From: CBDCGJ01 sp965238305
GTDB lineage: Bacteria > Pseudomonadota > Alphaproteobacteria > GCA-2731375
DNA length: 64,000 nt
Direction of reading: 5' to 3'
Assembly (NCBI GenBank): GCA_965238305.1
Contig: CBDEHK010000001.1
Location: 310,001-374,000 of the forward strand
The notes beneath the pieces were generated by a model. The model did no database searches. It saw nothing but the letters and a program-made list of their open reading frames with translations, and was not told the origin of the DNA. Position numbers and translations under genes: made by a program. Shown here piece after piece: positions 16,596 to 25,524 of this stretch (position 1 is its first letter; each line of letters opens with the position of its first letter).

Positions 16596-17651
16596 ATGGG
16601 CAGGATTTTTGTACGCGGTCTAATTTTCGGCTTCGGCTTCGTTTGCGCCTTAGTTATAGCCGTAATTGGCCTAAATTTTGCGGCACAAAATGGTTATTTA
16701 GGCTTTCGTTATATCGACTTCGAACCCGACGTTGAGATTGCTAGAGAAACACGCGAGCCTGAATTTTCTAGCCCTAAGAAGGCTGAAGTAGCGCCGTCAG
16801 CCGGCCAAACTATTCCATTGCCAAAGAAACAGAGCCTGTTCCGGGACAAAGATGGGTTCGAGCCGTCATTGTCCAAAGGCGGAGGTATATTGGCAGTCGT
16901 CCCAATGCCAACAGACGACGGCTCAAAACGGCTTCGAACTTATCAGTTGTGGCTCTCGGACAGCGAATTTTGGCAAATCCGTACCAATGACCAAGGCGTC
17001 GAAGTCGAGAAATTGCCTTACCCGGAGACACCTACGGGAGATTTTTTATTTCAAATGGTTGCGGCAAATATAGGGTTTGTCAAAGGCACATCGACAATTT
17101 CTGTATCGAAATCAGAGATCGAAATGATCCGACGTAAGCAAAAAACCCGATGTGATGCCAACTTAAACGGCGACATGACCATCACAAAAAATGGCATTGT
17201 TTTCTTCATGCCAAATGACGTGGCGGCAGACAACCACGAAAAAAATAAATACCGGCTTGAAATTAGCGAAAAACGGAAGCCAATGATCCCACCTAAGGGC
17301 GGTGGTGTATTTGCGATCGCCCCTAAGCCGACGTCGGCTGACGCAAAACGCCTTCACACCTACCAATTGTGGCTCACGGAAACGGAATTATGGGAAATCG
17401 AAACAGACGATGAGGGAGCCAGTTTCGAAAAGCTGTCCTATCCTGACCAGGCCACAGGAGAAAGGCTCTCTGCACATATAAAAGACAAATTGAGAGATGT
17501 GTCGGAGATATCAACAAGAACAATCGGAAAGAAGACGGTCAATAGGTACAAAATGGGCCCGAATTTTGCGGAAGATAAAAGTCTTAATGGCCGCTATATT
17601 GTCGAAGACAGGGGCATCGTCTATTTTTTCCCTAATCCATCAGATCGCTGA
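16596..17651 (+). CDS. Membrane-anchored protein with two copies of an unrecognised domain
   Basis: 351 residues. A single hydrophobic segment (about 6-28) anchors or exports the protein; a linker follows to about 90. Two similar units then run from about 94-209 and 233-348. Each starts KGGG(I/V), continues with an AxxPxPT segment, KRL(R/H)TYQLWL, a W(Q/E)I(R/E)T strand and EKL(P/S)YP, and ends near DRG/KNG-IV(F/Y)F(M/F)PN. The repeat is clear in sequence and implies internal duplication of a beta-rich periplasmic domain. I do not know the family. A GGAA purine run precedes ATG 16596. The gene is isolated, more AT-rich at its 5' side, and divergent from rpmI. Confidence 0.75.
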   Translation: MGRIFVRGLIFGFGFVCALVIAVIGLNFAAQNGYLGFRYIDFEPDVEIARETREPEFSSPKKAEVAPSAGQTIPLPKKQSLFRDKDGFEPSLSKGGGILAVVPMPTDDGSKRLRTYQLWLSDSEFWQIRTNDQGVEVEKLPYPETPTGDFLFQMVAANIGFVKGTSTISVSKSEIEMIRRKQKTRCDANLNGDMTITKNGIVFFMPNDVAADNHEKNKYRLEISEKRKPMIPPKGGGVFAIAPKPTSADAKRLHTYQLWLTETELWEIETDDEGASFEKLSYPDQATGERLSAHIKDKLRDVSEISTRTIGKKTVNRYKMGPNFAEDKSLNGRYIVEDRGIVYFFPNPSDR

Positions 17652-17802
17652 ACGTCTCGGCCGCAAATCATGGGTTGATTGGCTTATTTGGCCATCTGGA
17701 AAGTGTTCGCGGTTGGATTCCGCAAGCTGGAGACGGAGCTGTTCGAAACCGCCGAAAGCAACAACCCGCGCCTAACCAACAGCATGACTATGTATGCAGA
17801 CT

Positions 17803-17839
17803 AAAAAAGCCCCGCGCCGGCGTTAGGCGGGCGCGGGGC
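17803..17839 (-). terminator. Rho-independent terminator of the CARDB gene
   Basis: GCCCCGCGCC (17809-17818) pairs perfectly with GGCGCGGGGC (17830-17839), with an 11-base loop. On the minus strand the stem is followed by six Ts (17808-17803). It lies 24 bases beyond the stop of the minus-strand gene at 17863. Confidence 0.9.
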
Positions 17840-17862
17840 GGGGTCTTGCTGGATTTGACGGT

Positions 17863-19392
17863 CTAACCGCAGCCGTTGACTTGAATTTTGATCGTGCGGC
17901 TATTGTTGTTCTCCTTGCTTTCATTGACTTTGTTGTTGCTGTCGAGGATGGCGCTCAGGGTGTGATTGCCACTTGAGAGTTGGAATTTGCCCGCCACCCA
18001 TTTCGCTTGTTGGGGGTTCAAGATAATGTTGTTTTTCGTATGTTGGGTTTGGTTGCCCATCTTCAACACCGCCTTGAAGGCTTTTTCCGTCACCACACCG
18101 CCGCGATTGACAATGCTGTATTTATACGGGAATTCGCATTTGCCATTGCCCAGGGTCTTTGTCGCATCGCCGGCGTTCAGCTGTAGGGTACCGGTCCAAG
18201 GCTTCGATTTGGCGCCGACATAGAAGCGTTTTTTGCCAAGCTTCATTTTGGTGAAAGTAATATCGGCTTTACCGCTGCCTTGGCCACCACCGCTACCACC
18301 GCTGGTGCTCGGCGCTTTGAAGCCGCCGCTGGTGGGTTTTTTGCATTCGACGGTGAAATGCTTCTCTGCCGTCTTCATTTGACCGGTTGGCGAGACGATA
18401 TGCAGCTTGACGAAATGGTTCTGCACGCCCGGAGGGGTTTGCGTCAGGCCACCCACCTGGCCGCTCTGGCTTGGCGCTTTCAGGCTGCCGCTCGGGCTTT
18501 TGATGGCGCCCTTTTCATCGATCGTCAGGGTCGGTTGCGGGGTATATTTTGTCCCTATTTTCTGAAAAGCAAGGTTGTGGGTCGGACCCATGCCGCTGGT
18601 GCTGGTCTGCCAGCGATATTTGACCAGGCCGTCCCGGTTTGCAGTAATGGCGGCACCGAACTTGATCTTGGCCGGACAGGTGCCGACATATTTCTTAGGA
18701 TTAGTGTTGACCACCAGTTTCGTGACCTGGAATTTCAGCGTTTCGTGGCCGGTATCGGGGTCGCGTTGCGGTCCCGACTGGCCGGTCGCCGGCACCCGCG
18801 GCACATAGCCTTCGCAACGATAGTTCAGTATTGCCGACTGCCAGCCATACATGCCGGAACTGTCGTTCTTCTTACACGATAATTTATAAACCAGCATGAT
18901 GTCCTCATGCCGGGTGAGTGTCGTCGTTTGGCCTGGTACTTTGCCATTTTTGACCAGGGTGTTGCAGACCGCATATACGCGCTGTTTTATTGAATTGTCG
19001 AGGAAACCGCCGACCGACATTTCGCCGGAATTGTAGCGGCCTGAAGGTTGTGTGGACTTGTCCCAAAGCGCGGTATTGGTATAGGGCTTCGAGCCGTTCC
19101 AGTTCGCTTTGACCATGACTTTGCCCTTTTTGCCTGTCCAGCCGAGGCGACAGGCGCCGCTATATTTGGCCTTGAAATAGACAGCGGTCGGGCTATCGAC
19201 AGTATTGTATGACTTGCCGTCGCTCGATTTGACTTTAATAGTCGGTGGTGGTTTGGCGATATCGCGCACTGTCGCCTTGACGGCGGCGGAATTGTCCCCG
19301 TGGTCATCGCCAGTAATCAAGGCGGCGGCCGGTGCGGCATAAAAAGCGGTAAAACCGGCGAATAAACAGTTATGAATGATTTTGCGGCGCAT
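17863..19392 (-). CDS. Secreted protein with C-terminal CARDB domain
   Basis: 509 residues. A signal peptide (about 1-25, ending AAPAAA) directs export. Two cysteine-containing beta-type regions follow (about 30-195 and 215-350). Each has a GxCxxKIxF-like strand typical of Ig-like modules. A Gly/Ser-rich linker (about 355-375) leads to a CARDB-type domain with KFQLSSGNHTLSAILDSNNK and VNESKENNNSRTIKIQV, the conserved closing motif. CARDB is an adhesion-related Ig-like domain of cell-surface and secreted proteins. Lysine content is high. No secretion genes are adjacent. It is monocistronic, with its own strong terminator. The ligand is unknown. Confidence 0.8.
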   Translation of the reverse strand: MRRKIIHNCLFAGFTAFYAAPAAALITGDDHGDNSAAVKATVRDIAKPPPTIKVKSSDGKSYNTVDSPTAVYFKAKYSGACRLGWTGKKGKVMVKANWNGSKPYTNTALWDKSTQPSGRYNSGEMSVGGFLDNSIKQRVYAVCNTLVKNGKVPGQTTTLTRHEDIMLVYKLSCKKNDSSGMYGWQSAILNYRCEGYVPRVPATGQSGPQRDPDTGHETLKFQVTKLVVNTNPKKYVGTCPAKIKFGAAITANRDGLVKYRWQTSTSGMGPTHNLAFQKIGTKYTPQPTLTIDEKGAIKSPSGSLKAPSQSGQVGGLTQTPPGVQNHFVKLHIVSPTGQMKTAEKHFTVECKKPTSGGFKAPSTSGGSGGGQGSGKADITFTKMKLGKKRFYVGAKSKPWTGTLQLNAGDATKTLGNGKCEFPYKYSIVNRGGVVTEKAFKAVLKMGNQTQHTKNNIILNPQQAKWVAGKFQLSSGNHTLSAILDSNNKVNESKENNNSRTIKIQVNGCG

Positions 19393-19635
19393 GGGTTTTC
19401 TCTCTTATTTTTAAAGCCGAAATCTCTCGGCACATCAGTTAGTCGCGACTGGATGCCTAATAGTTCATAATTGCGTGCATTATTATTCAGGTCCTTGGGG
19501 CGGCAAGCTGGCTCGGGAACCGCTGGTCCTTTGCAGCCCAACCCGTTCGGTTTAAGCTCAAGTTTGTGTGGGATTGAATATCTGGCGGCGGCAATGTTAA
19601 TTAATCCCCTACCGCAACAAAGGCAAAAAAGGGCG

Positions 19636-20268
19636 ATGGCGAAAAAACCGACAGGACGACTGGCGCAAGTGACCGGGCGGGTAGGTGAGATTACGGTCGA
19701 TGCGGCGGCACATTATGATGAATGGGCTTCAACCTACGACGATGAGTTGCGGAACGAATACGGCTATATCGCGCCTCGGATCGTGGCCGAAAACCTGGCC
19801 CGGCTGGTGCCGGCGAAAACGGCAGTAATCGCCGATATGGGTTGCGGTACCGGTCTGGTCGGCGAGGAACTGGCGGCCTGCGGGTATAGTTGTTTTGACG
19901 GCCTGGACTTCTCCGCCGGGATGTTGGCGAAGGCAAAGGCGAAAGGCCTATACCGCCGTCTCTATGAAGGTAGTTTACTCGCCCGCACGGCGCTTGCAGA
20001 CAGTGCCTATGACGCCGTCGTCTCCGCCGGCACCTTCGGCAGCCATGTCGGCCCAGAAGGTATTGCCGAACTGATCCGCGTCGCCAAACCGGGCGCACCG
20101 ATCGTCGTCTATATGAACGCGCAGACATTTGAAGAACTGGACTTTCAAGGCCATCTCGAAGATCTGCAAGAACAAGGCTTGTGGCGGTTGCAACACGTCA
20201 TAGGGTCAAATTATATGGACGAGATCGAGCGGGCCGGCAATCTAATCATCGGCGTCCGGACCCCGTGA
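19636..20268 (+). CDS. SAM-dependent methyltransferase
   Basis: 210 residues from ATG 19636. Upstream in-frame starts (19471, 19594) lie in sequence that looks non-coding. The Rossmann core begins at AAHYDEWASTYDDEL, and motif I is VIADMGCGTGLVGEEL. Acidic loop II is FDGLDFSAGMLAKAKAKG, then YDAVVSAGTFGSHVGPEGIAELIRVAKPG (motifs IV-V). It resembles small Williams-Beuren-type or UbiE-like methyltransferases. The substrate is not predictable. Its TGA overlaps the GTG of the phosphotransferase gene by four bases, so the two are co-translated. Confidence 0.88.
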   Translation: MAKKPTGRLAQVTGRVGEITVDAAAHYDEWASTYDDELRNEYGYIAPRIVAENLARLVPAKTAVIADMGCGTGLVGEELAACGYSCFDGLDFSAGMLAKAKAKGLYRRLYEGSLLARTALADSAYDAVVSAGTFGSHVGPEGIAELIRVAKPGAPIVVYMNAQTFEELDFQGHLEDLQEQGLWRLQHVIGSNYMDEIERAGNLIIGVRTP

Positions 20269-21173
20269 ATGATGCCACCCACTATGCCGGATTGATCCAC
20301 GCCGCCTTCCCGGGCCTGAATTTCGAACGAACGCGCCTGGTCACCAAAGGTTGGGACAATGATGTTTTGATCTTGGATGACCGTTTGGTCTTTCGCTTTC
20401 CCAAACGGGCGGAATACAAAGCGCGTTTTAAATCGGAAGTGGCGTTATTGGCAGAACTGCTCCCACGCCTGCCTTTGGCGGTGCCGGACTATATCTATCT
20501 GCCGGACGGTTTGAGTTTCGGTGGTTATGAAAAAATTCCCGGGCGGGAGTTGTTGCCCGGGGATATTGCGGCAATGGATCGCGTCGCGCTGGGCCAAATT
20601 ACCGCGCAACTGGGTCAATTCCTAACCGCCTTGCATGAAATGCCGGTCGATATCGTTAAAACATGCGGTTTCAAGGAGGAAGCGGACGGATATTGGTGGA
20701 GCCCAAAAAACGCCCGACGCATCTTGCCAAAAATCCAAAATAGAGTGTTTCCAAAACTAACTGACGCGGAGCGCACCTGGATTGAAGCGCAATTCGAGGC
20801 CTATTTGGCCCTTGATTTCGATATTCCGACCACGGTCATCCATCAGGATATCAATGACGATCACATCTTTTTTGATCCGGACAAAAACCAGCTAACCGGT
20901 GTCATCGACTTTGCCGATATCGGTTTCGGCGACCCCGCCTTCGATTTTGCAGAACTTTGGTACTATGGTGGCCAATTCGTAGAAGATGTCTTGGCGCATT
21001 ATGGTGGGGCGGTGGATGAGGATTTTCTGGCCCGCTCGAAATTCCCGCGTCTGATTGGGATGGTCGGTTTCATGCTGGAGCTCGAGGCCGGTTGGGATAT
21101 CCCGATAACTTGGCCGACCTGTCAAAATTGGCTGGCTGAGGCGATGGCGTCAGGTTTAGGAACTAATCCGTGA
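20265..21173 (+). CDS. Aminoglycoside phosphotransferase (APH)-family kinase
   Basis: 302 residues from GTG 20265, which overlaps the methyltransferase stop (GTGA). The APH fold shows an N-lobe with VFRFPKRAEYKARFKSEVALL. The catalytic loop is HQDINDDHIFFDP, in which the usual HGDLHxxN is altered to H-Q-D with His replacing the later Asn. The metal-binding IDFADIGFGDPAFDFAEL follows. The family phosphorylates small metabolites, sugars or antibiotics. Coupling to a methyltransferase suggests small-molecule modification rather than resistance. The altered loop leaves activity open. Confidence 0.88.
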   Translation: MNDATHYAGLIHAAFPGLNFERTRLVTKGWDNDVLILDDRLVFRFPKRAEYKARFKSEVALLAELLPRLPLAVPDYIYLPDGLSFGGYEKIPGRELLPGDIAAMDRVALGQITAQLGQFLTALHEMPVDIVKTCGFKEEADGYWWSPKNARRILPKIQNRVFPKLTDAERTWIEAQFEAYLALDFDIPTTVIHQDINDDHIFFDPDKNQLTGVIDFADIGFGDPAFDFAELWYYGGQFVEDVLAHYGGAVDEDFLARSKFPRLIGMVGFMLELEAGWDIPITWPTCQNWLAEAMASGLGTNP

Positions 21174-21365
21174 TTTTAAAAATTTCCGACGATATGGCGG
21201 AAGATAATAAGTCCTGAATTACAAAATTCGTCAAAATGTATAGTATACTATGTAGAATTAGAATATTATTACGTACTGATTTGCCATAACTGTTGTTATT
21301 TTCTCCTTACCAAGGATTTCGAGGCCAACGCGCAAGTTGGCGTATTGAAAGAAGAAGGTAACGTT

Positions 21366-22682
21366 ATGGCGACGGAAAGCACACAGAACACGGATACCCA
21401 AAACAGCCAAGCCACCGGACAAGCCAATCAGGCGGCGGCGGCGCTGGCCAATAATGGCCAGGCTGTGCAACAGCCGAATGCCGGTCAGGTGATCACGGTG
21501 GTGGTCGAGCCTGGTCAAACCGTGCAGTTTGCTTTCGATCTGACTGACGTTACCGTCGATCGCGATGGCGACGATCTGGTTTTGCTTCTTGAGAATGGCG
21601 GCAAGATCGTCCTGGACGGTTTCGCGGCAACTTCGGAAAGCGACAATCCGCCGCAAATAGTGTCGTCGGACGGCAGTATTTATGCCGGTGACGTGCTGGT
21701 GGCGCAACTGACCAACGGTGAATTGGAAACCTTTGGTGACGCGGCCCCGTCGAGCGACGGGCAAAGTGTCTATAATGACGATGGCGGCGATGCGCTGGCC
21801 GGCCTGAATGCGGAAGGGCCGCTTGATCCGACGCCGTTCCCACGCGATACGCCGGAGCCGGAACCGCCGGTCGAGCCGATTGGCGACGATCAGCCGAGCA
21901 TTTTGGTGACACCGCCGGAACTGGTGCCGGACACCCCTGGATTTGTCTCGACGGACGAGCTGCCGATCGAACTGGACGGGGCCCGCGGCATTGTCGACGA
22001 AGCGGCCCTGCCGAATGGCAGCAATGGCGGTTCCCTGGTCACGGACGGGACCATTGAGTTTGATACCGGCGACGATGAGTTAGAGGCCCTGGAGATCATG
22101 GGCACGGACGGCATCTGGGTCGATATCACCAATGGCGGCGTGGTGATGGGTGAATATGGCACCCTGGTGATCAATCCGGACTATACCTGGCACTATACCC
22201 TGACCACCAATACCTTGGATCATAACGATACCAGCACGGTTGATGGCGACAGCGACCGTGGCCTCGGCGATATCGTCTTGGACGGCTGGACCGTTCGGGT
22301 CACCGATGACGATGGCGATAGCGCCATGGACACGCTGACTGTGGCGGTTACCGACGATGGCCCGATTGCGGTCGATGATATGACGACGACGGCGTTGAAT
22401 ACGCCGGTAACTTACGATGTGATGGCGAACGATCTGGAAGGGGCCGATGCTTCGACCCTGCAAGGCGCCGCCATGGCGGCTGGTCACGCCGCTGACGGCA
22501 ATGTTGTGATCGACGCCAATACCGGCGAAGTCACCTTCACCCCGACGGCCGGTTTCTTTGGCGTCACCGTGGTCGATTATACCATCGTCGATACCGAAGG
22601 CGATCTCTCGGCCGCCACCCTGACCATCACCATTGATGCCCCACCCCCCCCCACCACCACCGCCGCCGCCGCCGCCGAATAG
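21366..22682 (+). CDS. RTX/VCBS adhesin, N-terminal part (frame ends after C9 tract)
   Basis: 438 residues from ATG 21366 (AAGAAGG about eight bases upstream). An N-terminal module rich in Gln/Asn/Ala leads to a prefix domain (GQVITVVVEPGQTVQFAFDL to GFAATSESDN) like those of large type I secreted adhesins. A Pro/Glu/Asp linker follows, then a VCBS unit (GTLVINPDYTWHYTL to VTDDDGDSAMDTLTVAVTD). A cadherin/Ig-like unit (AVDDMTTTALNTPVTYDVM) is last. The frame then meets nine Cs (22644-22652) and ends in an artificial TTTAAAAAE tail. With one C fewer the frame runs into the next segment, giving about 1312 residues. The protein is acidic and would be exported by a type I system not encoded in this window. 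Confidence 0.8.
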   Translation: MATESTQNTDTQNSQATGQANQAAAALANNGQAVQQPNAGQVITVVVEPGQTVQFAFDLTDVTVDRDGDDLVLLLENGGKIVLDGFAATSESDNPPQIVSSDGSIYAGDVLVAQLTNGELETFGDAAPSSDGQSVYNDDGGDALAGLNAEGPLDPTPFPRDTPEPEPPVEPIGDDQPSILVTPPELVPDTPGFVSTDELPIELDGARGIVDEAALPNGSNGGSLVTDGTIEFDTGDDELEALEIMGTDGIWVDITNGGVVMGEYGTLVINPDYTWHYTLTTNTLDHNDTSTVDGDSDRGLGDIVLDGWTVRVTDDDGDSAMDTLTVAVTDDGPIAVDDMTTTALNTPVTYDVMANDLEGADASTLQGAAMAAGHAADGNVVIDANTGEVTFTPTAGFFGVTVVDYTIVDTEGDLSAATLTITIDAPPPPTTTAAAAAE

Positions 22683-25305
22683 GCCGCCTTCAGCAGTGGA
22701 TGACACCAACTGGGTGCGTGAGGATGGCCCGGAAGAAACAGATAACAATCTGACCGATCTTGGCAACGTTCTTGCCGATCGCGATCACGACATCGTTGAG
22801 TTTGTCGGTGAATTTGAAGAACCGGAAGTTGTCCGCGAATTTGATGACCATGTCGATAGCGACGGCGATGCCGGGCCGCTACCCCTGCATCTGTTGAGTA
22901 TCGAAAGCACCACCGACGGCGTCCTGGCGATTGCCGGTGGCACCGACAAGACCACCGGGACAGAGATTGAAGGTCTTTATGGTACCCTGCATATCGGTTC
23001 GGACGGCAGCTACAATTATGTCCTTTATACCAATACCGACGAAGGACCGGAAGGCGCCTATGAAGCCGTTCAAGCTTTGGCCGATGGCGAGGAGCTGACC
23101 GACAGCTTCGATTATGTCCTGAGTGACGGCGACCTGACCGACGATGGCAATCTGACCATCACGATCTTCGGCGACAACGATATCCCGGACCAAGAGTTTG
23201 GTTTGACAGTCGACGACGAAGGTCTAAGCGGTATCGTCGGCGGCCCGAATGATGCACCCGATGCCAACGCCGATGGCGACAATGACGAAAGCACGACTAA
23301 ATTCACAGTTGATTTCGGCGATGCCGGTAGCGGCACCATCGACTTCTCCGCCTATCATGGTCTAGCGGTCAAAGACAGCAGCGACAATCTGGTCTACACG
23401 GTTGACGGTCAAACTATGACCTGGGATTGGGACGCGGCAACGCAAACCCTGATCGCCGAAGCAGATGACGACCAGGACGATGTGATCAAGATTTCGCCGG
23501 ATGGCGGCAACGATTACAAAGTCGAAATCCTGGAGCCGCTTAAGCATAATGATCCAAGCCCGCCGGATGGTACCTCGGATGAAGATAATATCGATTTCTT
23601 CTTTGAGTTTGGTATTTCCGACGGTTTCGGGGAAACGGCCACCGGCCAACTGGGCCTGAGCGTCGATGACGACAGCCCGGTAGTGATTGATCCGGATACC
23701 GCTTATCTGGTCAATGAAGTCGATGCATTCGATCACGATGTCCCGCTTGATATCGACAGCGACGTCGTCGACAATGCTGGGGCCGACGGTCTTGGCAGCC
23801 TGGTCTTCTCAGGCGTCTCTAATGGTGACGACAGCGGCAAGACCAGTGGCGGACAGATTATCTATCTCTATCTGTCACCGGATGGAACAACCCTGATCGG
23901 CTCGACTACCGTAAATGTCGATTATACGGCTAACGATACCGAAGTCACCGATAACAAGGTCTTCACAATCGCCCTCGATCCAAGTGCCGGTACCTATGAT
24001 TTTGACCTGCATGTACAAATAGACGGCGGCATCACCACCTTTAATGTTGGCGACCTTGGTTACGATTTCCATGGCGGCAATGATCCCTACGCCTATTTCG
24101 ATGACACAACAGCGGACAACCGCGATGTTTTGTTGACGCCGAGAGAGTTTGGCTTGCCCAATGGCACCGCCAACACCAATGCCAATGAAGGCGGCGTATC
24201 GGCGGGGAATAGTGTCGGCGCCGATGAATCATTGCTGGTTGATTTTGTCCATAACATCGAAGGCGACACGGACGCCAATGTCGGCGGCGACGATTATGGC
24301 AATGCGCTAAATCGAGACCACGGCTATTCCGGGCACTATATGGTGAACGGGGCATCCGCTTCGATTACCCAGGTTGTCAGCGGCCCGACGTCGATCGAAA
24401 TTTCGGCGATGATCGACGATGATACTGGCGCAGGAATCCCGATTGGCGTTGTTGGTGATGGTACTAATTTGACCCCGACAAACATCAATCAGGTCAGAAT
24501 TACTTACAACGGGATGACCGTCATAGTTTTTGAGGGTCTTTATGTGAATCTCTCGGACTTCGATGTCGGCGGCCAGACTTTCTCAATTGATTTCTTAGGC
24601 GACAGTGTCATTGTTAACGGCGTTGAGACGGATACTGACATCGCAGTCTTTGCGGAAGATAACTATACCACCGTTGAATATAAATATGTTGACGGCGGCA
24701 CTTTCAAAATCGGTGGCTTCGGCGCCGGGCAACCTGATCCCGGCGAACTTCTGACCCTGGAATACGATCTGGCGCTGACGGACGGCGATGGCGATGGCGT
24801 TATCATCGACGATGCCATCAATATCAGCCTCAGTCCGGAAAATCACGTCATTGAAGAAGGCGACGACGGTAATGACATGTTGACGGCGGTGCCTGGTGGC
24901 GGCACGTTGATCGGTCATGGCGGCGACGATGACCTGATCGGCGATGTCGGCGAAGACATTTTGATCGGCGGTGCCGGTAATGATGCTTTGGCCGGCAATG
25001 AAGGCGATGATCTTTTGATAGGCGGTGCCGGCAATGACACCTATGTCTATAACGACCCGCTCGACGGCCATGATGTCATCTCCGGCTTCGAACCTGGCTC
25101 TGACGTAATCGACCTGGATGGCCTGTTCGACACTCTCGGCGTAGATCCGGCAGACCGGGGGGCTGATCTTAACTTCGCTCAAGTCGACGCGAATACGGTT
25201 GAAGTCACCGTTGACGGTGTGGCGGACTTCTCGATCACGGTCGAGAGCGCGGTGCCGATCGACCAAGTCTCCGTCTTGGCGGCGATCGACACGAGTGACG
25301 TTTAA
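22633..25305 (+). CDS. RTX/VCBS adhesin, C-terminal part with type I secretion target
   Basis: Continuation of the same protein in the +1 frame after the C9 tract. It begins with a proline run (PPPPPNRPPSAVDDTN); the nominal TTG start at 22633 is not credible as a real initiation site. VCBS-like units follow (YGTLHIGSDGSYNYVLYTN, DSFDYVLSDGDLTDDG), then long Asp/Gly-rich calcium-binding domains. Near the C-terminus are RTX nonapeptides (GGDDDLIGD, GAGNDALAG, GAGNDTYVY). A secretion tail typical of T1SS agglutinins ends VSVLAAIDTSDV. RTX repeats fold on extracellular calcium. A GGDEF-EAL gene follows and may control display of the adhesin. Confidence 0.82.
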   Translation: MMPHPPPPPPPPPPPNRPPSAVDDTNWVREDGPEETDNNLTDLGNVLADRDHDIVEFVGEFEEPEVVREFDDHVDSDGDAGPLPLHLLSIESTTDGVLAIAGGTDKTTGTEIEGLYGTLHIGSDGSYNYVLYTNTDEGPEGAYEAVQALADGEELTDSFDYVLSDGDLTDDGNLTITIFGDNDIPDQEFGLTVDDEGLSGIVGGPNDAPDANADGDNDESTTKFTVDFGDAGSGTIDFSAYHGLAVKDSSDNLVYTVDGQTMTWDWDAATQTLIAEADDDQDDVIKISPDGGNDYKVEILEPLKHNDPSPPDGTSDEDNIDFFFEFGISDGFGETATGQLGLSVDDDSPVVIDPDTAYLVNEVDAFDHDVPLDIDSDVVDNAGADGLGSLVFSGVSNGDDSGKTSGGQIIYLYLSPDGTTLIGSTTVNVDYTANDTEVTDNKVFTIALDPSAGTYDFDLHVQIDGGITTFNVGDLGYDFHGGNDPYAYFDDTTADNRDVLLTPREFGLPNGTANTNANEGGVSAGNSVGADESLLVDFVHNIEGDTDANVGGDDYGNALNRDHGYSGHYMVNGASASITQVVSGPTSIEISAMIDDDTGAGIPIGVVGDGTNLTPTNINQVRITYNGMTVIVFEGLYVNLSDFDVGGQTFSIDFLGDSVIVNGVETDTDIAVFAEDNYTTVEYKYVDGGTFKIGGFGAGQPDPGELLTLEYDLALTDGDGDGVIIDDAINISLSPENHVIEEGDDGNDMLTAVPGGGTLIGHGGDDDLIGDVGEDILIGGAGNDALAGNEGDDLLIGGAGNDTYVYNDPLDGHDVISGFEPGSDVIDLDGLFDTLGVDPADRGADLNFAQVDANTVEVTVDGVADFSITVESAVPIDQVSVLAAIDTSDV
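22644..22652 (+). repeat. C9 mononucleotide tract at the adhesin frame break
   Basis: Nine consecutive Cs within a run of proline codons. The upstream frame reads codons from 22644 and the downstream frame from 22645. C8 or C11 would join the two halves. Such tracts mutate by slippage, and they are also prone to read error. Confidence 0.9.
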
Positions 25306-25338
25306 AGACACGAAACCTGAACATCAGATTGAGGACGG

Positions 25339-25371
25339 AAGGGGCGATCTTCGGATCGTCCCTTTCTTTTT
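25339..25371 (+). terminator. Rho-independent terminator of the adhesin gene
   Basis: AAGGGGCGATC (25339-25349), TTCG tetraloop, GATCGTCCCTT (25354-25364), then a T-rich run to 25371. It lies 34 bases after the adhesin stop. The stem has one G-U pair. Confidence 0.93.
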
Positions 25372-25524
25372 GTGTCCCTTTTGGGCCTAATTAGCGTATT
25401 CTGATCTAGCTTGCGATCACGAAAAAATGGCTTTGTCGAGTGGCCAATCTTGTCGGATAATTAGATCGATTAATCAATTTGAGCAAGCAAACGAGTAATT
25501 GTTGGTTTTGTACAGAGGTAAATC

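Noticed and set aside
22080..22766. A Gly-rich 228-codon frame opposite the adhesin
   Set aside because: It is the complement of repetitive Asp/Pro-rich coding sequence and matches no family.
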